Positions 9,671 to 17,973 of a DNA stretch of 64,000 nt are shown piece after piece. Source of the DNA: Bacteroidales bacterium UBA4179 (GTDB lineage Bacteria; Bacteroidota; Bacteroidia; Bacteroidales; Dysgonomonadaceae). The stretch is from contig DFUT01000042.1 of NCBI GenBank assembly GCA_002381125.1, positions 56,998 through 120,997 of the forward strand, written 5' to 3'. The notes beneath the pieces are model-generated. The model was not told the DNA's origin. It saw nothing but the letters and a program-made list of their open reading frames with translations, and searched no databases. Every line of letters starts with the position of its first letter. Within the stretch, counting starts at the first letter, position 1. The position numbers and the translations under genes were made by a program.

Positions 9671-9721
9671 GTATTAGAATACGTCATACGATTGAAAGAA
9701 AATACAGACAACCTTTCTCAC
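9662..9721 (+). promoter_or_regulatory. Antiterminator of the leu-ilv attenuator
   Basis: GTGAGATAGGT at 9662-9672 can pair with ACCTTTCTCAC at 9711-9721 (10 of 11 positions; one T-T mismatch). The second arm is the same sequence used as the 5' arm of the terminator hairpin, so the two structures exclude each other. Ribosomes stalled at the Ile/Leu/Val codons would leave 9662-9672 free and favour this pairing. Ribosomes that finish the leader peptide would sit on it and allow termination. Confidence 0.7.
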
Positions 9722-9740
9722 TGAGTGAGAAAGGTTTTTT
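9710..9740 (+). terminator. Attenuator terminator upstream of leuA
   Basis: A perfect 12-bp stem, AACCTTTCTCAC (9710-9721) and GTGAGAAAGGTT (9725-9736), with a 3-base loop and a run of T beginning inside the stem end and reaching 9739. It ends 33 bases before the leuA start codon. Its place between the leader peptide and the first structural gene makes it a conditional rather than a constitutive terminator. Confidence 0.85.
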
Positions 9741-9772
9741 CTTATAAAAAACAACGCTAACACGAAGTAGAC

Positions 9773-11260
9773 ATGGAAAAGATATATGTTTTTGACACAA
9801 CGTTGCGTGACGGGGAACAGGTTCCCGGCTGTCAATTAAATACGATAGAAAAAATAGAAGTAGCCCGAGCTTTGGAAGAATTGGGAGTGGACGTAATAGA
9901 AGCCGGCTTCCCGGTGTCGAGCCCGGGAGATTTCAATTCCGTGCTGGAAATATCCAAAGCAGTTACATGGCCTGTAATCTGTGCGCTCACCCGAGCCGTA
10001 GAAAAAGATATCGAAGTAGCAGCCGAAGCACTAAAATATGCAAAGCGCAAACGAATCCATACCGGTATCGGCACATCGGATCCACACATCAAATATAAAT
10101 TCAACTCCAATCGTGAGGAAATTCTTGAACGGGCAGTCAAAGCCGTAAAATATGCGCGAAATTTTGTGGATGACGTCGAGTTTTACGCCGAAGATGCCGG
10201 ACGTACAGAGAACGAATATCTTGCACGCGTAGTACAAGCAGTTATCGATGCGGGAGCTACGGTGGTAAACATCCCCGATACCACAGGATATTGTTTTCCC
10301 GACGAATACGGAGCAAAAATCAAGTATTTGATCGATCATGTGGACATGAAAAATGCCATTCTCTCCACCCACTGTCATCAGGATTTGGGTATGGCAACAG
10401 CGAATACCATCTCAGGAATCATTAATGGTGCACGCCAGGTAGAAGTTACCATCAACGGGGTTGGCGAAAGAGCCGGAAATACCCCATTGGAAGAGGTGGT
10501 AATGGCTCTTAAAAGTCATCCCGAACGCGGTTATTATACCAATATCAACACCCAAAAAATTTACGCTACCAGCCGTTTGGTGTCAAACCTGATGAACATG
10601 CCGGTACAACCCAACAAAGCCATTGTTGGTCGCAATGCCTTTGCCCATTCCTCGGGAATCCATCAGGACGGGGTGCTGAAAAACGTCGAAACCTACGAGA
10701 TCATCAATCCCCAAGATGTGGGAATAGACAGCAACTCCATTGTACTAACGGCGCGCAGTGGCCGTGCAGCATTGAAAAACAGATTAACGATGCTGGGAGT
10801 AAAAATCGAAGCGGAAGAGCTGGATAAGGTTTATCAAAAATTTCTTGAACTCGCCGACAAAAAGAAAAGCATCACCGATGATGATATTCTGATGTTGGTA
10901 GGAAAAGACACAAAACTGCATCGCATAAAAATAGATTATCTGCAAGTGCTTTGCGGAATAGGCGTGCGCAATGTTGCCAGTATTGGATTGAATATTGCCG
11001 GTGAGCATTTTGAAGCCACTGCTACGGGCAATGGTCCTGTGGACGCAGCTATTCGTGCAATAAAAAACATTATCCGTCGCGAAATGACCATCAAGGAATT
11101 TCTTATTCAGGCCATAAGCCGAGGAAGTGACGATACAGGAAAGGTACATATGCAAGTAGAACACGAAGGCATGATCCACTATGGTTTCTCGGCCAATACC
11201 GATATTGTAGCTGCTTCTGCGGAAGCATTTATTGATGCAGTAAACAAATTTGTAATATAA
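9773..11260 (+). CDS. leuA: 2-isopropylmalate synthase
   Basis: A 495-residue enzyme of the HMG-CoA lyase-like synthase family. It condenses acetyl-CoA with 2-oxoisovalerate, the first committed step of leucine synthesis. FDTTLRDGEQVPGCQLN near residue 6 carries the catalytic Arg-Asp, STHCHQDLGMATANT holds the metal-binding HxH, and GVGERAGNTPLEEVVMAL is the second family signature. The C-terminal about 120 residues form the LeuA dimer regulatory domain (leucine feedback site). It is the first structural gene behind the attenuator and lies 11 bases before leuC. Confidence 0.96.
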   Translation: MEKIYVFDTTLRDGEQVPGCQLNTIEKIEVARALEELGVDVIEAGFPVSSPGDFNSVLEISKAVTWPVICALTRAVEKDIEVAAEALKYAKRKRIHTGIGTSDPHIKYKFNSNREEILERAVKAVKYARNFVDDVEFYAEDAGRTENEYLARVVQAVIDAGATVVNIPDTTGYCFPDEYGAKIKYLIDHVDMKNAILSTHCHQDLGMATANTISGIINGARQVEVTINGVGERAGNTPLEEVVMALKSHPERGYYTNINTQKIYATSRLVSNLMNMPVQPNKAIVGRNAFAHSSGIHQDGVLKNVETYEIINPQDVGIDSNSIVLTARSGRAALKNRLTMLGVKIEAEELDKVYQKFLELADKKKSITDDDILMLVGKDTKLHRIKIDYLQVLCGIGVRNVASIGLNIAGEHFEATATGNGPVDAAIRAIKNIIRREMTIKEFLIQAISRGSDDTGKVHMQVEHEGMIHYGFSANTDIVAASAEAFIDAVNKFVI

Positions 11261-11271
11261 TATAAAGAAAG

Positions 11272-12660
11272 ATGAAAACGTTATTCGATAAAATTTGGGA
11301 TGCCCATGTCGTTACGGAAGTAAAAAACGGCCCCACGCAGTTATACATAGACAGACACTTTTGCCACGAAGTAACCAGTCCGCAAGCCTTTGAGGGACTT
11401 CGTGCAAGGGGATTAAAAGTATTTCGGCCCGAACAAACCATTTTAACGGCCGACCACAATATACCCACGATGGATCAAGACAAACCGATTCGCGATGAAG
11501 TATCGCGTTTTCAGGTCGATACCCTCGCCAAAAACGCCCAAGAATTCGGCCTTACCTATTATGGATTGGGCAACCCCAAGAACGGCATCGTTCACGTTAT
11601 CGGTCCGGAAAATGGATACACGCTGCCGGGAATGACCATTGTTTGCGGCGACAGTCACACCTCCACCCACGGCGCCTTTGGTGCCATTGCCTTTGGTATA
11701 GGCACCAGCGAAGTTGAAATGGTGCTGGCTTCACAGTGCGTCCTGCAAACACGACCCAAAACCATGCGCATTACTTTCAAAGGAAAATTGAATGAAGGCG
11801 TTACGGCCAAAGACATGGCCCTATATATGATTTCTCGACTGACCACAGGTGGCGCAACAGGCTATTTTGTGGAATATGCAGGCGAAGCCGTTGAGAATCT
11901 TTCAATGGAAGGTCGGATGACGTTGTGCAACTTGAGCATCGAAATGGGTGCCCGAGGCGGCATGATTGCGCCGGACGAAACCACCTTTGCTTATCTTGAA
12001 AATCGCGAATTTGCACCCAAAGGCGACAAATGGGAAGAAGCCGTGGCATATTGGAGAACGCTCAAAAGCGACGCAGATGCCGTTTTCGACAAAGAAGTGG
12101 TTTTCGACGCTTCGCAAATAAAACCCATGATTACCTACGGTACCAATCCGGGAATGGCCATGCCGATAGACGGACATATTCCCGAACCTCAAGGCAACGA
12201 TGCAGCCGGTAAAAATTCATTCGAAAAAGCGTTGAATTACATGGGCTTCAAACCCGGAGAAAAGCTGGAAGGCAAACCGGTGGACTATGTATTCCTGGGG
12301 AGTTGTACCAATGGTCGTATCGAGGATTTTCGAATGTTTGCCGCATACGTCAAAGGAAAAAAGAAAGCCGACCATATTACGGCATGGCTTGTTCCCGGAA
12401 GCTGGCAGGTTCGCAAACAGATCGAGGAAGAAGGATTGGACAAGATTTTGGAAGCGGCCGGTTTCGAACTGCGTCAACCCGGCTGCTCGGCCTGTTTGGC
12501 AATGAACGACGATAAAGTCCCCGCCGGCAAGTATGCCGTTTCTACTTCGAACCGAAATTTCGAAGGACGTCAAGGCCCCGGTGCACGCACCATTTTGGCC
12601 AGTCCGCTTGTAGCAGCAGCTGCTGCCGTAACGGGAAGAATCACTGATCCTACCAAATAA
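11272..12660 (+). CDS. leuC: 3-isopropylmalate dehydratase large subunit
   Basis: A 462-residue aconitase-family protein that isomerises 2- to 3-isopropylmalate together with LeuD. The 4Fe-4S ligands are visible: a cysteine in FLGSCTNGRIEDF and two in QPGCSACLAMN. CGDSHTSTHGAFGAIAFGIG is the substrate-binding signature. Length is typical. If the citramalate route is used, LeuCD would also isomerise citramalate for isoleucine synthesis, as known in Leptospira. Confidence 0.97.
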   Translation: MKTLFDKIWDAHVVTEVKNGPTQLYIDRHFCHEVTSPQAFEGLRARGLKVFRPEQTILTADHNIPTMDQDKPIRDEVSRFQVDTLAKNAQEFGLTYYGLGNPKNGIVHVIGPENGYTLPGMTIVCGDSHTSTHGAFGAIAFGIGTSEVEMVLASQCVLQTRPKTMRITFKGKLNEGVTAKDMALYMISRLTTGGATGYFVEYAGEAVENLSMEGRMTLCNLSIEMGARGGMIAPDETTFAYLENREFAPKGDKWEEAVAYWRTLKSDADAVFDKEVVFDASQIKPMITYGTNPGMAMPIDGHIPEPQGNDAAGKNSFEKALNYMGFKPGEKLEGKPVDYVFLGSCTNGRIEDFRMFAAYVKGKKKADHITAWLVPGSWQVRKQIEEEGLDKILEAAGFELRQPGCSACLAMNDDKVPAGKYAVSTSNRNFEGRQGPGARTILASPLVAAAAAVTGRITDPTK

Positions 12661-12684
12661 ACCATCAACGAAAAAAAATTGACA

Positions 12685-13281
12685 ATGGAAAAATTTCAAA
12701 CACTTACATCAACATACGTTCCACTTCCCATAGAGAATGTGGATACCGATCAGATTATTCCGGCGCGATTCCTAAAAGCCACTACCCGCGAAGGGTTCGG
12801 CGATTATCTGTTTGCCGATTGGCGGTACGATAAATCGGGAAAGCCAAACTCCGATTTTGTATTGAACGATCCCACTTATAACGGCCGGATTTTGGTTGCA
12901 GGAAAAAATTTTGGCAGTGGCTCCAGCCGCGAACATGCCGCATGGGCTCTCGCCGGATACGGATTTAAGGTAATCGTATCGAGCTTTTTTGCCGATATCT
13001 TCAAAAACAATGCCTTAAACAACGGTATCCTACCGGTAGTGGTTAGCGAAGATTTTTTGAACGATTTATTCGATTGTGTCAAAAACAATCCGAAAGCAAC
13101 CATCACGGTTGATCTGGAAAAACAAATCCTTACGAATAACGAAAACGGAAAGACGGAAACATTCGAAATCAATGCCTACAAAAAAGAATGTCTGCTCAAA
13201 GGATTGGACGATATCGATTTTCTTCTTTCCAACAAAGACAAAATAGAAGCATACGAAAAAAACCGTATCTTTAAATATTGA
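12685..13281 (+). CDS. leuD: 3-isopropylmalate dehydratase small subunit
   Basis: A 198-residue swivelling-domain subunit of isopropylmalate isomerase. Starts MEKFQTLTSTYVPLP; NVDTDQIIPARFLK and NFGSGSSREHAAWAL are the family motifs. An in-frame TTG six bases upstream (12679) is a weaker start; ATG 12685 is preferred because it aligns with the usual LeuD N-terminus. It lies 24 bases after leuC. Confidence 0.96.
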   Translation: MEKFQTLTSTYVPLPIENVDTDQIIPARFLKATTREGFGDYLFADWRYDKSGKPNSDFVLNDPTYNGRILVAGKNFGSGSSREHAAWALAGYGFKVIVSSFFADIFKNNALNNGILPVVVSEDFLNDLFDCVKNNPKATITVDLEKQILTNNENGKTETFEINAYKKECLLKGLDDIDFLLSNKDKIEAYEKNRIFKY

Positions 13282-13303
13282 ATAACAGTCAGTTAATTTG
13301 TCG

Positions 13304-14860
13304 ATGGAAAAACGAAAAATCGAAATAATGGACACTACGCTGCGCGACGGGGAACAAACCTCGGGCGTATCGTTTGCCGTACAAGAAAAAGTCAGCATTG
13401 CCCGACTGTTGCTCGAAGAACTCAAAGTCGACAGGGTAGAAGTGGGATCGGCACGGGTTTCGGAAGGGGAATACAAATCGGTACGAAAAGTAGCGCAATG
13501 GGCAAAAAATCGCGGTTATATCGACAAAGTTGAAGTGCTGGGGTTTATCGATGGTACGGCTTCTGTCGATTGGATCATCGATACGGGCTGCCGAGTAATG
13601 AATTTGCTTTGCAAAGGATCGCTTCGGCACTGCCAAGAACAACTTCGGAAAACGCCCGAACAACATTTGAACGATATCGAACAGGTAATTTCCTATGCCC
13701 ATCAAAAAGGATTGGACGTGAACGTATATCTCGAAGATTGGTCAAACGGTATGCGTCATTCCGAAGAATACGTTTACCTGATAATGGATAAATTAAAAGA
13801 TTTACCCATTCACCGATTCATGCTCCCCGACACGTTGGGTATCCTCACCCCTGATGAAACGGCCGATTTTTGCAGCAAAATGATCGGTCGCTATCCCCAT
13901 TTGCATTTCGATTTTCACGCCCACAATGATTACGATTTGGCGGTAGCCAACGTTTTTCAGGCAGTAAAAGCAGGCGTTAAAGGGATTCATGTCACGATAA
14001 ACGGGTTGGGAGAAAGGGCAGGAAACGCACCTTTATCGAGTGTGATAGCCGTTATCAAAGACCTATTGAAAATGGAAACCAATGTAAGGGAAAAATACAT
14101 TTATCAAGTAAGTAAAATCGTTGAAAGTTATTCAGGGATCCGTATATCGGCAAACAAACCGATTATTGGCGACAACGTCTTTACCCAAGTCGCAGGCATT
14201 CATGCCGACGGTGACAAGAAGAACAATCTTTATTTTAACGATCTTCTACCCGAACGATTTGGCCGTTCTCGTGAATATGCACTTGGCAAAACTTCGGGAA
14301 AAGCCAATATAATGAAAAACCTTGAAGTATTGGGAATCGATTTGGACGAAGAAACGACCAAAAAAGTGACAGCCCGCATTATTGAATTGGGGGATAAAAA
14401 AGAAATCGTCACGCCCGACGAACTCCCTTATATCATCTCCGATATCCTGAAAAACGGAACCGAGAATCAGGATATCCAAATATTGAATTATTCACTTACG
14501 CTGACCAACGAACTTCGTCCGACGGCAACCGTAAAAATAGCAATAAAAGGAGAGGTATATGAGCAAACAGCCGCAGGTGACGGGCAATACCATGCTTTTT
14601 CAAAAGCGATGTATAAAATCTATCGGAGTTTGAATAAACCCATTCCCGACCTGATCGATTACATGGTGGTGATACCGCCCGGAGGAAAAACCAATGCGTA
14701 CGTTCAAACCATCATTACATGGCGCTTCGAGGGAAAGGTATTTAAAACCCGCGGTCTGGACGTCGATCAAACAGCGGCCGCAATTAAGGCAACAATGAAA
14801 ATGCTCAATATGATCGAGAGCGGAAACATACCGACCTTCAAGCCGATGCAATTGCCATAA
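13304..14860 (+). CDS. cimA: Probable (R)-citramalate synthase (Leptospira CimA type)
   Basis: A 518-residue second LeuA-family synthase. The N-terminal catalytic half has MDTTLRDGEQTSGVSF with catalytic R14-D15, and VNVYLEDWSNGMRHS and HAHNDYDLAVAN. As I recall the Leptospira interrogans CimA structure, pyruvate is held by Leu81, Leu104 and Tyr144. With an offset of two, the equivalents L79, L102 and Y142, plus E144, are all kept here, and the whole length resembles that enzyme more than LeuA. CimA condenses pyruvate and acetyl-CoA to citramalate, which LeuCD and LeuB then convert to 2-oxobutyrate for isoleucine. The C-terminal third is the allosteric domain (isoleucine in Leptospira). Start ATG 13304 is preferred over TTG 13298. 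Databases often label such genes '2-isopropylmalate synthase'. Confidence 0.82.
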   Translation: MEKRKIEIMDTTLRDGEQTSGVSFAVQEKVSIARLLLEELKVDRVEVGSARVSEGEYKSVRKVAQWAKNRGYIDKVEVLGFIDGTASVDWIIDTGCRVMNLLCKGSLRHCQEQLRKTPEQHLNDIEQVISYAHQKGLDVNVYLEDWSNGMRHSEEYVYLIMDKLKDLPIHRFMLPDTLGILTPDETADFCSKMIGRYPHLHFDFHAHNDYDLAVANVFQAVKAGVKGIHVTINGLGERAGNAPLSSVIAVIKDLLKMETNVREKYIYQVSKIVESYSGIRISANKPIIGDNVFTQVAGIHADGDKKNNLYFNDLLPERFGRSREYALGKTSGKANIMKNLEVLGIDLDEETTKKVTARIIELGDKKEIVTPDELPYIISDILKNGTENQDIQILNYSLTLTNELRPTATVKIAIKGEVYEQTAAGDGQYHAFSKAMYKIYRSLNKPIPDLIDYMVVIPPGGKTNAYVQTIITWRFEGKVFKTRGLDVDQTAAAIKATMKMLNMIESGNIPTFKPMQLP

Positions 14861-14936
14861 AAAAAATTTGTGCACTATTGGAAATAGCTGAAAAGAAAAA
14901 AGAAGAGAAATAAATACGAATCGAAAAAATAAAAAA

Positions 14937-16010
14937 ATGAAACTAAACATAGCAGTATTACCCGGAGACGGAATAGGTCCTGAAATCATGAATCAGGCGT
15001 TGGAAGTTGTCAAAGAAATCTGTAAAAAATTTGGTCACGAATTATCTTATCGAACGGGAATCGTTGGTGCTTGCGCCATCGATCAAACAGGCGATCCCTA
15101 CCCTGCCGAAACACATCGAATCTGCATGGAATCCGATGCCGTACTTTTCGGAGCACTCGGTTCTCCCAAATACGACGACGACCCCAATGCCAAAGTACGC
15201 CCCGAACAAGGGTTGCTCAGGATGAGAAAACAATTGGGGCTCTATGCCAATATCCGACCGGTAACTACCTTTCCGTCACTGATTCATAAATCGCCCCTTC
15301 GTTCGGAACTGATCGAAGGTGCCGACTTCATGTGCATTCGCGAACTGACCGGAGGGTTGTATTTCGGCCGTCCGCAAGGACGAAGCGAAGACGGCAATAC
15401 GGCCTATGATACCTGTATTTACACTCGCGAAGAAATTGAACGCATTCTCCGGCTGGCCTATAAATTTGCAGGGCAACGAAAGAAAAAGGTAACCGTTGTA
15501 GACAAAGCCAACGTGCTTGCCACTTCCCGCCTATGGAGACAAATTGCTCAGGAAATCGCTCCGCAATATCCCGATATCCAAACCGATTACCTTTTCGTGG
15601 ATAACGCAGCCATGCGCATCATTCAATGGCCTAAAAGTTTTGATGTATTGGTAACGGAAAATCTTTTTGGCGACATACTTACCGACGAAGCATCGGTCAT
15701 TACCGGTTCGCTCGGATTGCTGCCATCGGCATCTATCGGATTGCATACCTCACTTTTCGAACCCATTCACGGTTCGTATCCCCAGGCTGCAGGAAAAGAC
15801 ATTGCCAATCCGCTGGCCATGATTCTCTCGGCGGCTCTCATGTTTGAGTATGGATTCAACCTGATGGAGGAAGGTGCCTTGATCCGCGAAGCCGTGAATG
15901 CAAGTCTGGAAGCCGGCGTAGTTACCGAGGACATCGCAGAAGGAGGCAAAGCTTACAAACTATCCGAAGTAGGCGGTTGGATCGTGAACTATATCAACAA
16001 CAAGCAATAG
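14937..16010 (+). CDS. leuB: 3-isopropylmalate dehydrogenase
   Basis: A 357-residue NAD-dependent oxidative decarboxylase of the isocitrate/isopropylmalate dehydrogenase family. Conserved pieces include AVLPGDGIGPEIM, RPEQGLLRMRKQLGLYANIRP, TVVDKANVLATSRLWR, the metal-binding NLFGDILTDEAS and LFEPIHGSYPQAAGKDIANP. It serves leucine synthesis and, with CimA upstream, probably also the 3-methylmalate step to 2-oxobutyrate. It is separated from cimA by 76 bases and from ilvD by 52, with no terminator seen. Confidence 0.97.
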   Translation: MKLNIAVLPGDGIGPEIMNQALEVVKEICKKFGHELSYRTGIVGACAIDQTGDPYPAETHRICMESDAVLFGALGSPKYDDDPNAKVRPEQGLLRMRKQLGLYANIRPVTTFPSLIHKSPLRSELIEGADFMCIRELTGGLYFGRPQGRSEDGNTAYDTCIYTREEIERILRLAYKFAGQRKKKVTVVDKANVLATSRLWRQIAQEIAPQYPDIQTDYLFVDNAAMRIIQWPKSFDVLVTENLFGDILTDEASVITGSLGLLPSASIGLHTSLFEPIHGSYPQAAGKDIANPLAMILSAALMFEYGFNLMEEGALIREAVNASLEAGVVTEDIAEGGKAYKLSEVGGWIVNYINNKQ

Positions 16011-16062
16011 TTTTTCTCTTTCGTTTTCTTCACAATGGAAAAACGTAAACGAACATACGAAT

Positions 16063-17934
16063 ATGGACAACAAAGAACGTAAATATCATCCTTACGGGGA
16101 GTATAAAATACCGTTGAGAAGTCTTACCAGTACTTCGGGGCGACGAATGGCCGGCGCTCGTGCGTTGTGGCGTGCCAACGGCATGAAGCCCGAACACATG
16201 GGCAAACCCATCATTGCCATTGTCAACTCCTTTACGCAGTTTGTGCCGGGTCATGTGCATCTGCACGAAATCGGACAACTTGTCAAACAAGAAATCGAAA
16301 AGTTGGGTTGTTTTGCAGCCGAGTTCAATACCATCGCCATTGACGATGGCATTGCAATGGGGCACGACGGAATGCTTTACTCGCTGCCTTCGCGCGATCT
16401 CATTGCCGATTCGGTGGAATACATGATCAATGCCCACAAAGCCGATGCGATGATTTGCATCAGCAACTGCGACAAAATAACGCCGGGAATGCTCATGGCA
16501 GCCATGCGGTTGAACATTCCGGCCATTTTTGTGTCGGGAGGACCAATGGAAGCCGGGAAAATCGGCGACGAACAAGTAGACCTGATCGACGCCATGATCG
16601 AGTCGGCAGACGAATCCGTTCCGGAAGAACGCATCCGTCAATTGGAAGAATTGGCATGTCCTACCTGTGGGTCCTGTTCGGGAATGTTTACGGCAAACTC
16701 CATGAATTGCCTCAACGAAGCCATCGGTCTGGCACTACCCGGAAACGGAACAGTGGTTGCTACCCACGTCAACCGCATCGCCTTGTTCAAAAAGGCAGCC
16801 AAACAAATTGTGGAAAATGCCCTGCGTTATTATTCCGAAGGCGATGAACGTGTTTTGCCTCGCAGCATTGCCACACGCGAAGCTTTTCTGAATGCCATGA
16901 CGCTGGATATTGCGATGGGTGGGTCAACCAACACTATCCTACATCTGTTGGCCATTGCCAATGAGGCGCAGGTCGATTTCACGCTTGACGATATCGATAC
17001 CCTGTCACGCAAAATCCCCTGCATTTGCAAAGTGGCGCCCAATACAAAAAAATACCACATTCAGGACGTCAATCGCGCAGGCGGCATTCTGGGAATCATG
17101 AATGAACTGGCAAAAAGCAATTTGATAAATACCGCCGTACATCGAGTCGATGGTCTCACACTTGCCGAAGCCCTAAAAAAATACAACATCACCGTCGAGA
17201 ACCCCGATCCGGAAGCCGTTGATATCTATACCTCCGCTCCTGCAAATCGGTTTAATTTGGTGATGGGCTCGCAAAATTGCAGATTCGAGACGTTAGATGC
17301 CGACAGAGCAGAAGGCTGCATCCGCGCTATTGCCCACGCTTATACCAAAGACGGCGGTCTGGCCGTATTGAAAGGCAATATCGCAGAAGATGGTTGTGTG
17401 GTAAAAACAGCCGGAGTTGATGAAAGTATCCTGAAATTCAGCGGAACGGCAAAAGTATTTCACTCGCAAGAAGAAGCCAGCGAAGGCATCCTCAACGGCA
17501 ATGTTGAGGCAGGAGACGTCGTGGTGATCCTCTACGAAGGTCCCAAAGGCGGTCCCGGCATGCAGGAAATGCTTTATCCCACATCCTACATCAAATCGAA
17601 GCACTTGGGAAAAGCATGTGCGCTGATTACCGATGGACGATTTTCGGGAGGCACATCGGGGCTATCGATCGGACACATCTCCCCCGAAGCTGCGGCAGGA
17701 GGCAACATCGGGCTGGTAAAAAACGGCGATATCGTAGAAATCGATATTCCCAACCGTGTCATCCATCTGAAAATATCCGATGAAGAATTGGCAGAACGAA
17801 GAAAAGCAGAAGAAGCCAAAGGAAAAGAAGCCTTTAAGCCGATACGCGACAGGAAAGTCTCGAAAGCGTTGAAAGCTTATGCATCGCTGGTAAGCTCGGC
17901 CGATAAAGGCGCAATCAGAATAATAGAAGAATAA
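16063..17934 (+). CDS. ilvD: Dihydroxy-acid dehydratase
   Basis: A 623-residue IlvD that dehydrates dihydroxyacids to 2-oxo acids in valine and isoleucine synthesis. Iron-sulfur ligands are visible as cysteines in SNCDKITPGML and CPTCGSCSGMFTANSMNC. ALITDGRFSGGTSGLSIGHISPEAA near the C-terminus is the family signature (split here as ITDGRFSGGTSG and GHISPEAA). Length is normal. It starts the ilv half of the operon. Confidence 0.97.
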   Translation: MDNKERKYHPYGEYKIPLRSLTSTSGRRMAGARALWRANGMKPEHMGKPIIAIVNSFTQFVPGHVHLHEIGQLVKQEIEKLGCFAAEFNTIAIDDGIAMGHDGMLYSLPSRDLIADSVEYMINAHKADAMICISNCDKITPGMLMAAMRLNIPAIFVSGGPMEAGKIGDEQVDLIDAMIESADESVPEERIRQLEELACPTCGSCSGMFTANSMNCLNEAIGLALPGNGTVVATHVNRIALFKKAAKQIVENALRYYSEGDERVLPRSIATREAFLNAMTLDIAMGGSTNTILHLLAIANEAQVDFTLDDIDTLSRKIPCICKVAPNTKKYHIQDVNRAGGILGIMNELAKSNLINTAVHRVDGLTLAEALKKYNITVENPDPEAVDIYTSAPANRFNLVMGSQNCRFETLDADRAEGCIRAIAHAYTKDGGLAVLKGNIAEDGCVVKTAGVDESILKFSGTAKVFHSQEEASEGILNGNVEAGDVVVILYEGPKGGPGMQEMLYPTSYIKSKHLGKACALITDGRFSGGTSGLSIGHISPEAAAGGNIGLVKNGDIVEIDIPNRVIHLKISDEELAERRKAEEAKGKEAFKPIRDRKVSKALKAYASLVSSADKGAIRIIEE

Positions 17935-17973
17935 AAACTCGTAATTCGAATTGTAGTCATATTGTATAATCAT

